From: Candidatus Fermentibacteraceae bacterium
GTDB lineage: Bacteria > Fermentibacterota > Fermentibacteria > Fermentibacterales > JCC-6
Assembly: GCA_029932015.1 (NCBI GenBank)
Contig: JAOZQW010000092.1
Location: 1-8,057, forward strand
Reading direction: 5' to 3'
Length of the DNA stretch: 8,057 nt
Both the position numbers and the translations under genes were made by a program. The first letter of the stretch is position 1, and each line of letters begins with the position of its first letter. This document shows positions 1-5,538 of this stretch, in pieces. The notes under the pieces were generated by a model. That model did not search any database. It worked only from the letters and a program-made list of their open reading frames with translations, and was not told the origin of the DNA.

Positions 1-20
1 TGGTCCGATAGTGTCGTCTG

Positions 21-1463
21 TCAGTAAGCTCGGGCCAGGATGACCATCCTGGCGGTCTCACGTCCGGTGACGATGCACTTCCCTGTACCACCGGGCTGGT
101 CCCATGGGATGCACCTGACGGTAACCTTGGTCTCCGACTGCAGTCTGACCTCGTCCTCGCTGTCGCCATCCCACCAGACCCTGTAGAAGCCGGGTGCATC
201 CGTCAGAGCCTGCTTGAGCTGGTCTATGCTCGTGATATCCATCGTGCGGCTCTCTCTCTTCGCCAGAGCCTCATTGAACATCTCCTTCTGTATTTCATCA
301 AGCAGGGCCGGGATCCGCTCTGTCAGGGAATCCAGCGACAGAGTGAACTTGCCATCCCTGCCCGGCTTGTTCCTGGGACTGACCATGACATGCCCCTCAT
401 CAAGGTCTCTGGGGCCGAGCTCCAGGCGCAGGGGAACACCCCTGACCTCCCAGTGGTTGAACTTGAAGCCCGGACTCATGCCTTCTCTTGTATCGAGTTC
501 GACACGAACATCGAGGTCCCTGAGTTCCTCAGCGATTTTGGATGCAGCCTCCATGACCCTCACCCTTGCTTCGTCATCCCTTGCGATGGGGACTATCACT
601 ACCTGAATCGGCGCAAGCCTTGGAGGAAGCCTGAGACCGTGCTCATCGCCATGGACCATGATCAGGCCGCCGACCAGCCGTGTGGAGACGCCCCAGCTCG
701 TCTGGTGAACGAACTGCTGCTGGTTGGAACTGTCGAGGTAGAGAGTGTTGAAGGCCTTCGCGAAGTTCGTGCCCAGGTAGTGGCTTGTTCCGCTCTGAAG
801 GGCCCAGCCGTTCCCCATCATCGCTTCGATAGTGTAGCTGTCGACGGCTCCAGCGAATTTCTCCCTCTCCGTCTTCCTTCCTGGAATGACGGGCATGGCC
901 ATATCGGTGACGGCGAAATCCTCGTAGACCCGCAGCATCCTCTCGGTCTCTTCCCTCGCTTCTTTCTCGTCCGCATGGGCTGTGTGCCCCTCTTGCCACA
1001 GGAACTCTGTGGTCCTGAGGAAGGCCCTGGGGCGCATCTCCCAGCGCACGACATTCGCCCACTGGTTGAGGAGCATGGGGAGGTCCCTGTAGCTGTTTAT
1101 CCATTTGCTGAACATGTGGTTGATGATGGTCTCGGAAGTGGGTCTTACCACAAGTGGTTCATCCAGGGTCTTGCCGCCTGCCTGGGTAACCACGGCAAGC
1201 TCCGGCGCGAAGCCCTCAACGTGCTCAGCTTCCTTCTGGATGAAGCTCTCTGGGATGAAGAGGGGGAAGTAGGCGTTGGAGTGCCCTGTCTCCTTGAACC
1301 TTCTATCCAGGCTTGCCTGGATGTTCTCCCAAATGGCATATCCGTAGGGACGGATGATCATGCATCCGCGGACAGGTGCCGAATCGGCCAGCTCAGCCTC
1401 GCGTATGACATCCTGATACCATTTCGAGTAGTCTTCCGTTGGGTTCGTAATATTCTTGGCCAT
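21..1463 (-). CDS. proS: Prolyl-tRNA synthetase, archaeal/eukaryotic-like (type 3)
   Basis: Cytoplasmic class II aminoacyl-tRNA synthetase that activates proline with ATP and charges tRNA-Pro. The 480-residue length fits the short form that lacks the bacterial editing insertion between motifs 2 and 3. Visible parts in order: motif 1 region around residues 36-58; TSE at 109-111; motif 2 at about 140-160 (RWEMRPRAF through FLWQEGHTAH); the proline-pocket region WALQSGTSHYLGTNFAKAF at 220-238; motif 3 at 271-285 (HGDEHGLRLPPRLAP); anticodon-binding domain from about 286 to 395; C-terminal domain 400-480 ending in the tyrosine typical of this type. The C-terminal domain shows only two cysteines (C451, C463), whereas the Thermus enzyme has a four-cysteine zinc site. 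The ATG start is supported by AAGGTG (complement of 1472-1477) 8 nt upstream. It is transcribed divergently from the PAP2 gene. Identification is secure. Confidence 0.97.
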   Translation of the reverse strand: MAKNITNPTEDYSKWYQDVIREAELADSAPVRGCMIIRPYGYAIWENIQASLDRRFKETGHSNAYFPLFIPESFIQKEAEHVEGFAPELAVVTQAGGKTLDEPLVVRPTSETIINHMFSKWINSYRDLPMLLNQWANVVRWEMRPRAFLRTTEFLWQEGHTAHADEKEAREETERMLRVYEDFAVTDMAMPVIPGRKTEREKFAGAVDSYTIEAMMGNGWALQSGTSHYLGTNFAKAFNTLYLDSSNQQQFVHQTSWGVSTRLVGGLIMVHGDEHGLRLPPRLAPIQVVIVPIARDDEARVRVMEAASKIAEELRDLDVRVELDTREGMSPGFKFNHWEVRGVPLRLELGPRDLDEGHVMVSPRNKPGRDGKFTLSLDSLTERIPALLDEIQKEMFNEALAKRESRTMDITSIDQLKQALTDAPGFYRVWWDGDSEDEVRLQSETKVTVRCIPWDQPGGTGKCIVTGRETARMVILARAY

Positions 1464-1471
1464 GAAATTCG

Positions 1472-1477
1472 CACCTT
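1472..1477 (-). promoter_or_regulatory. Ribosome binding site of proS
   Basis: On the minus strand this reads AAGGTG, placed 8 nt before the ATG at 1463. It supports that ATG as the proS start and fits the conserved N-terminus, which begins with the MAKN peptide just ahead of the catalytic domain. Confidence 0.65.
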
Positions 1478-1553
1478 ACTGTTCGAGCCTAATTGCACTG
1501 ATTTATCGACAACGCGGAAACTAACTGAAAGGGTGAATTCCCGCAAATCAGGT

Positions 1554-1582
1554 TTGACACATTCGGTCATCTCTGTTACCTT
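1554..1582 (+). promoter_or_regulatory. Sigma-70-like promoter for the PAP2-panB-purD run
   Basis: A perfect -35 box TTGACA (1554-1559) is followed after 17 bp by TACCTT (1577-1582), which keeps the two leading bases and the final T of the -10 consensus. Transcription would begin near 1589, giving a leader of about 105 nt to the GTG at 1694. The site lies in the divergent spacer and faces the plus-strand genes. The -35 and spacing are seen directly; promoter activity is inferred. Confidence 0.55.
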
Positions 1583-1587
1583 AAACC

Positions 1588-1627
1588 CATCGGGGGCCAT
1601 TGCTGAGAGTGGCAATCAGAACCGATG
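1588..1627 (+). other. Foldable 5' leader, two nested stems
   Basis: CATCGG (1588-1593) pairs perfectly with CCGATG (1622-1627), enclosing a second stem ATTGC (1599-1603) with GCAAT (1612-1616) and an 8-nt loop. The structure would sit at the very 5' end of a transcript from the 1554-1582 promoter. There is no T-run after it, so it is not a terminator. It may be an mRNA-stabilising end or a control element. It resembles no riboswitch class I can recognise, and stems this short can arise by chance. Confidence 0.3.
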
Positions 1628-1693
1628 AAGGCCGCGCCCCGGTGTTTAGCGTATGTGCGACCTGTTCGCGGGTAGACAGATGCTCAACGGGCC

Positions 1694-2746
1694 GTGTTAA
1701 GTCCTTTAGCCCTGTTTGAAAAGATCATTCTTCAGGGATATGGCCCCCACTTTCTCACCAGGCCTGATCCTGCGATATCGAAGGGGAGCGAATTGAGAGC
1801 GCTCAGGGGTATCTTCTCCTCTGTCGGAGACCGCTACTACAGGCTGATACTGGTGTTCTTCACCGTTTACACCACTATCCTGCTGGTTGTTCCTATTGCC
1901 AGACTTGTACCAAGAATACCCGTACCTCTCCTCACATTCATTCTCTGCTATCTTCTGTATAAGTGGAAGATCATCCCGAAGGTGCTGAGACCCTGGCTCT
2001 TCTATATCGTTCTCACATGCTCTTACTGGGAACTCCAGTTTGTTGTTAACACATTCTTCCAATCCTGCTACGGCGAGGGGATCATCGAATTCGAGCGAAG
2101 CATCTTCGGGGTCCTACCGACAGTCTGGCTTCAGCAGCACCTTGCATCGGGAGATGGACTGGCCTGGTATGATTATATCTTCGCGCTCTTCCACTCTTCG
2201 CTTTTCTTCATTCCGATAGTATTCCCGCTGCTCCTCCTTTTCAAACGGGGATCTGACCGTATGAAGAGGGCCACAGTAGCCCTCTCAATGATCACCCTTG
2301 CAGGCTACGCGACCTATGTGCTCTATCCCCTTTCACCACCTTGGATAGCCTCTCTGGAAAGAATGATCCCTGAAGTTCGGCGGATAACTGTCACCGCTCT
2401 TGGCAGGATGATTCCAGGAGGAGTGATCTCGGCCTTCAGCCCGAGTCCCAGGGGAGCAATGCCCTCCCTCCATGCAGGTGTGCCGATACTCATGCTGCTC
2501 ATGGCTTTCAAGGAGTTCGGCAGACGCGCCTGGTGGGTTTCTATCCTTGTGCTGGGCATCTGTTTTGAGATAGTCTACGGGGGAGAGCACTATGTTGTGG
2601 ATGTTGCTGCAGGACTCGGCTACGCTGTGATCACCTACATTGTCATATACAGGTGGCTGCTGCCCGACTCCAAATTGCCTGAGCCGCGCAGTCTGACCAG
2701 AGAAGCCATTCCGAAGGGGGGGGCGAATGACAACTACCGGTCCTGA
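1694..2746 (+). CDS. PAP2/AUR1-like integral membrane phosphatase or phosphotransferase
   Basis: A polytopic membrane protein of about 350 residues with roughly eight hydrophobic segments (near 51-70, 75-91, 100-118, 158-183, 192-213, 262-275, 280-295 and 303-323). The catalytic PAP2 motifs are MPSLH (256-260) and YGGEHYVVDV (295-304), giving H260, H299 and D303. The conserved stretch ahead of them (IIEFERSIFGVLPTVWLQ, 130-147) and the HYVVD form of the third motif resemble the AUR1/inositol-phosphoceramide-synthase branch rather than plain undecaprenyl-pyrophosphate phosphatases. It probably cleaves or transfers a phospho-headgroup on a membrane lipid; the substrate is unknown. The GTG start has only a weak upstream ribosome site. 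The in-frame TTG at 1793 has a strong GGGGAG 4 nt upstream and would remove 33 residues, leaving all motifs intact. The gene overlaps panB by 20 nt. Confidence 0.85.
   Translation: MLSPLALFEKIILQGYGPHFLTRPDPAISKGSELRALRGIFSSVGDRYYRLILVFFTVYTTILLVVPIARLVPRIPVPLLTFILCYLLYKWKIIPKVLRPWLFYIVLTCSYWELQFVVNTFFQSCYGEGIIEFERSIFGVLPTVWLQQHLASGDGLAWYDYIFALFHSSLFFIPIVFPLLLLFKRGSDRMKRATVALSMITLAGYATYVLYPLSPPWIASLERMIPEVRRITVTALGRMIPGGVISAFSPSPRGAMPSLHAGVPILMLLMAFKEFGRRAWWVSILVLGICFEIVYGGEHYVVDVAAGLGYAVITYIVIYRWLLPDSKLPEPRSLTREAIPKGGANDNYRS
2714..2723 (+). promoter_or_regulatory. Strong ribosome binding site of panB with a G8 run
   Basis: The sequence AA followed by eight G (G run 2716-2723) lies 3 nt before the panB ATG at 2727, inside the last codons of the PAP2 gene. 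It serves as an obvious Shine-Dalgarno site for the overlapping gene and fixes the panB start. Confidence 0.6.
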
Positions 2747-3536
2747 GCTTCTCAGACAGCGAAAAGAGCAGGGGATCAGGATCGTCTCCCTGACGGCATA
2801 TGATTTCATGACAGCCAGGCTGGAAGAACAGGCAGGCGTTGATTTCATTCTTGTCGGTGATTCCCTGGGTATGGCCATGCTCGGACATAAGGATACTCTC
2901 GGTGTGACGATGGACCTCATGATCGTCCATACCCTTGCAGTCAGCAGAGGGGCTCCCGACACCCTCGTCATCGGGGATATGCCATTCGGTTCATATGAAG
3001 CATCCGATGAACTGGCCGTTGCGAGCGCAAAGAGGTTCATAGGCGAGGGAGAGGCCGGTGCAGTGAAGCTGGAGGGCGGAGATGTCGATCAGGTCTCCAG
3101 GGTTCGGGCGATAGTTTCGTCAGGCATCCCGGTCATGGGGCATGTCGGTCTCCTTCCTCAGTCTGTCAGACGCCTGGGCGGGTACAGGATCGTATATGCC
3201 GATCAGCGCGAGAGGATGCTTGAAGAGGCGCTCTCTCTCGAGAAGGCCGGTGCTTTCGCCATGGTGCTCGAGGGCATGGAGGAAGGTCTGGCGAAGGAGA
3301 TAACCGAATCGGTAGCCATCCCCACGATCGGCATCGGAGCCGGACGGTTCACCGACGGGCAGATACTCGTGGTGAACGATATGCTTGGCCTTTCAGGTGA
3401 GTTCCATCCGAAATTTCTCAAGCGCTATGCAGAACTGGACATATCGATGGTGCATGCGTTCAGTACGTTCGCCTCTGAAGTGAAGAACGGCGTTTTCCCC
3501 GGTGTTGAGCACATCTACAGCCCCAGAGAGGACTGA
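2727..3536 (+). CDS. panB: 3-methyl-2-oxobutanoate hydroxymethyltransferase
   Basis: Transfers a hydroxymethyl group from 5,10-methylene-tetrahydrofolate to 2-oxoisovalerate to give ketopantoate, the first committed step of pantothenate and hence coenzyme A synthesis; cytoplasmic and Mg-dependent. At 269 residues it has the normal length. Family motifs are all present: TAYDF (23-27), VGDSLGM (43-49), DMPFGSY (84-90), VKLEGG (113-118), GHVGLLPQ (138-145), LEG with the expected catalytic glutamate E182, GIGAG (202-206) and the DGQILVVNDMLG loop (210-221). Metal-binding D45 and D84 and the K114/E116 pair match the positions known for the E. coli enzyme. The start overlaps the PAP2 gene by 20 nt, and purD follows after 3 nt, so translation is probably coupled. 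No panC or panD is in the window. Confidence 0.97.
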   Translation: MTTTGPELLRQRKEQGIRIVSLTAYDFMTARLEEQAGVDFILVGDSLGMAMLGHKDTLGVTMDLMIVHTLAVSRGAPDTLVIGDMPFGSYEASDELAVASAKRFIGEGEAGAVKLEGGDVDQVSRVRAIVSSGIPVMGHVGLLPQSVRRLGGYRIVYADQRERMLEEALSLEKAGAFAMVLEGMEEGLAKEITESVAIPTIGIGAGRFTDGQILVVNDMLGLSGEFHPKFLKRYAELDISMVHAFSTFASEVKNGVFPGVEHIYSPRED

Positions 3537-3539
3537 CTG

Positions 3540-4784
3540 ATGAAGATACTTGTGGTCGGCAGCGGTGGCAGGGAGCATGCACTTGCATGGGCACTTGCGG
3601 GATCAGGAGACAACGAGATCCTCTCCTCTCCTGGAAATCCAGGTATGGCCTCTGTAGGTGAACTGGCCGCCACAGGTGTCGGAGATCTCGAGGGTCTTGT
3701 CGGTCTTGCCGTATCCAGGTCGATCGATCTCGGTGTTGTGGGGCCTGAAGCCCCGCTTGTAGATGGGCTGGCAGATATGCTGGCAAAACGCGGTATCCCG
3801 TGCTTCGGACCACGGCAAGCTGCGGCGCGCCTTGAGGGCAGCAAGTGGTTCGCAAAGGATGTCATGAATGCGGCAGGGGTTCCCACGGCCAGAGGCGGGA
3901 TATTCAGCGATGCCCGGTCGGCCATTGAGTTCATGGAGGGCAGCCCTGAGAAGTTCGTCATCAAGGCGGACGGTCTCGCTGCCGGGAAGGGTGTCTTCCT
4001 ACCGGAGAGCAGCCTCGAGGCAGAGGCTGTACTTGAAGGTCTCTTCGGTGGTTCACTCGGTGAATCCGGTGCGAGTGCAGTTGTGGAGGAGCGCCTCATC
4101 GGTCCCGAGGTCAGTATCCTCGCGGTCTGCAGCGGCACGGAGTGTGTGATACTTCCGCCCAGCCGTGATCACAAGAGGGTCGGTGATGGTGATACCGGTC
4201 CGAATACCGGAGGAATGGGCGCCGTCTGTCCGCCGCCAGGCCTGGATGCTGATTTCAGAGGGCTGGCGAAGCAGCTGATAATCAAACCTGTGCTACAGGA
4301 ACTGGCCAGGAGGAATATCGATTACCGTGGAGTGCTTTACGCAGGATTGATGCTCACAGGGGATGGACCGAAAGTACTCGAGTTCAATGTCAGATTCGGT
4401 GATCCTGAGACACAGGTGGTCCTTCCGATGCTGCGTGGTGACCTGGCCGGCCTACTGATGGCAGCCGCCCGTGGTGAGAAACTGCCGGACCTCGAGGTGC
4501 GGGAGGGTTACTGCTCAGGTGTAGTTCTAGCTTCGGAAGGCTATCCCGGCTCTTACCGCAAGGGGTATCCCGTCAGCGGGATCGACAGTGTAAAAGACGC
4601 CATCGTCTTCCAGGCTGGAACAAGGCTGGAGGATGGAGAGCTGGTGACATCCGGCGGCAGGGTCCTCTGCATAGCTGCAACTGGAGATGTGCTGGAGGAA
4701 TCGCTTGCCAGAGTCTACGGTGAGGTCGAGAAGATCAGCTTCGAGGGTTCGTTCTGCAGGAGTGATATAGGGCTGACCGTCTGA
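3540..4784 (+). CDS. purD: Phosphoribosylamine-glycine ligase (GAR synthetase)
   Basis: Joins glycine to phosphoribosylamine using ATP, the second step of de novo purine synthesis; cytoplasmic. The 414-residue length is typical of a stand-alone PurD. Motifs in order: N-terminal GSGGREHALAW (7-17), VVGPEAPL (67-73), ATP-grasp start FGP (89-91), KADGLAAGKGV (142-152), SRDHKRVGDGDTGPNTGGMG (208-227), metal/ATP loop EFNVRFGDPETQ (281-292), and the C-terminal SGGRVL (371-376) and RSDIG (407-411). All catalytic segments look intact. The ATG sits 3 nt after the panB stop, with AGGA (3529-3532) 7 nt upstream. A pantothenate gene and a purine gene side by side share no pathway beyond folate-linked and nucleotide metabolism, so this is a housekeeping operon. 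Confidence 0.97.
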   Translation: MKILVVGSGGREHALAWALAGSGDNEILSSPGNPGMASVGELAATGVGDLEGLVGLAVSRSIDLGVVGPEAPLVDGLADMLAKRGIPCFGPRQAAARLEGSKWFAKDVMNAAGVPTARGGIFSDARSAIEFMEGSPEKFVIKADGLAAGKGVFLPESSLEAEAVLEGLFGGSLGESGASAVVEERLIGPEVSILAVCSGTECVILPPSRDHKRVGDGDTGPNTGGMGAVCPPPGLDADFRGLAKQLIIKPVLQELARRNIDYRGVLYAGLMLTGDGPKVLEFNVRFGDPETQVVLPMLRGDLAGLLMAAARGEKLPDLEVREGYCSGVVLASEGYPGSYRKGYPVSGIDSVKDAIVFQAGTRLEDGELVTSGGRVLCIAATGDVLEESLARVYGEVEKISFEGSFCRSDIGLTV

Positions 4785-4833
4785 TGCCATTCACCGGCAT
4801 TCCGATGAGCAGCAGGAGTGACGGAGAGATTAT

Positions 4834-5457
4834 GTGGCTGAAGGAGCTCAGGGGCAGGTGACAAGACTTTTCCTTTCTGAATCACCAGATAATCATGAGG
4901 AGATCTCAGAGGAGGCCTCCTCCGTTCTTCAAAGGGGAGGGGTAGTACTATATCCCTCGGATACCGTCTATGGCCTTCTCTGCAGGGCGGATAGTCTGGC
5001 AGCGGTTGAGAGGGTCCGGTCCATTAAGAGCTATACCAGTCCGCGGCCGTTCATACTGATAGTGGATGGGATCCGTATGGCGGAAAGTATTGCCAGAGGA
5101 TTCACCAAAATCGTTCAGGAGTATCTGACCGAGCACTGGCCAGGGAAAGTCACTGCTGTTCTTCCGGCTGCGGATGGATGTCCGGAATGGGTCAGGGCAT
5201 CCGACGGTACTGTCGCTGTCCGGCATCCAGCCGACAGGCTCGGTGGACTCATCCTGGCCTCAGCGGGAACGCCCATGGTATCCACCAGCGCCAATGTGAC
5301 TGGAGATCCACCTCCGCTCTCCCCGGATGATATCCCGGAGGAGCTGATTCTGTGTGTGGACCTGTTCATTGATGCAGGTCCGCTTCCTCAATCAGAGCCA
5401 TCCACCATCGTCAAGCTCACCGGACCCACACCAGAGATCCTTCGAGGTCGGATCTAA
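4834..5457 (+). CDS. TsaC/YrdC/Sua5-family protein, probable threonylcarbamoyl-AMP synthase
   Basis: A single YrdC-like domain, 207 residues, without the extra Sua5 domain. Members make threonylcarbamoyl-AMP from threonine, bicarbonate and ATP for the t6A37 modification of ANN-decoding tRNAs; the YciO branch has a different role. Visible signature: YPSDTVYGL (40-48), a conserved lysine in IKSY (K65), RPFILIV (71-77), HWPGKVTAVL (101-110), VAVRHP (127-132), STSANVTG (150-157) and PSTIVKL (189-195). The SxN element is present (S152, N154), but the KxR element reads K-S-Y, so the arginine is Y67. The GTG start has GGAG 7 nt upstream. A second GTG at 4858, with AAGGAG 11 nt upstream, would shorten the protein by 8 residues and fits the family's usual N-terminus at least as well. 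It is the last plus-strand gene before a terminator. Whether it is TsaC or YciO is not settled. Confidence 0.88.
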   Translation: MAEGAQGQVTRLFLSESPDNHEEISEEASSVLQRGGVVLYPSDTVYGLLCRADSLAAVERVRSIKSYTSPRPFILIVDGIRMAESIARGFTKIVQEYLTEHWPGKVTAVLPAADGCPEWVRASDGTVAVRHPADRLGGLILASAGTPMVSTSANVTGDPPPLSPDDIPEELILCVDLFIDAGPLPQSEPSTIVKLTGPTPEILRGRI

Positions 5458-5472
5458 GCCGAGCATATCGGC
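5458..5472 (+). repeat. Small perfect hairpin after the YrdC-family stop codon
   Basis: GCCGA (5458-5462) and TCGGC (5468-5472) form a perfect 5-bp stem with a 5-nt loop, starting at the first base after the TAA. AGCAAAAT follows rather than a T-run, so on its own it is not a terminator. It may protect the 3' end of the plus-strand mRNA. Confidence 0.35.
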
Positions 5473-5475
5473 AGC

Positions 5476-5516
5476 AAAATACGTGCCACGCAACGGGGTG
5501 CATGGCACGCATTTTT
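5476..5516. terminator. Bidirectional intrinsic terminator
   Basis: CGTGCCA (5482-5488) pairs perfectly with TGGCACG (5503-5509). The stem extends inward past one mismatch by GCA/TGC to an ACGGGG loop. On the plus strand it is followed by ATTTTT (5511-5516); on the minus strand the other flank reads ATTTT (complement of 5476-5480). It therefore can end both the plus-strand operon and the minus-strand YfhO/flippase/radical SAM transcript, which suits its place between convergent genes. Confidence 0.75.
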
Positions 5517-5532
5517 GCATGGCATGCATTTT
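5500..5532. repeat. Tandem 17-bp-period direct repeat
   Basis: GCATGGCACGCATTTT (5500-5515) is followed by GCATGGCATGCATTTT (5517-5532), identical at 15 of 16 positions and offset by 17 bp. The first copy contains the right arm of the terminator stem and its T-run; the second could form an alternative, weaker partner for the left arm. Confidence 0.55.
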
Positions 5533-5538
5533 CCCTGG

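Noticed and set aside
1501..1529. Possible minus-strand proS promoter (TTCAGT, 17 bp, ATAAAT)
   Set aside because: Both boxes match consensus at only about half the positions, so it cannot be told from background. proS must have a promoter in this spacer, but I cannot place it.
390..1628. 412-codon open frame on the plus strand opposite proS
   Set aside because: It is the antisense shadow of a strongly conserved proS. Its translation shows no family motif, it has no convincing ribosome site, and it runs into the promoter spacer before stopping.
2333..3040. 235-codon minus-strand frame across the PAP2/panB junction
   Set aside because: It overlaps two clearly conserved genes and its translation is low-complexity, Ser/Arg/Pro-rich text typical of antisense frames.
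4130..4235. GGTGATGGTGATACCGG-type short repeats in purD
   Set aside because: They encode the conserved RVGDGDTGPNTGGMG loop, so the repetition comes from the glycine-rich motif.
4785..4805. Small inverted repeat ATGCC/GGCAT after purD as a terminator
   Set aside because: The stem is 5 bp with no T-run, and the next plus-strand gene follows within 50 nt, so read-through is more likely.
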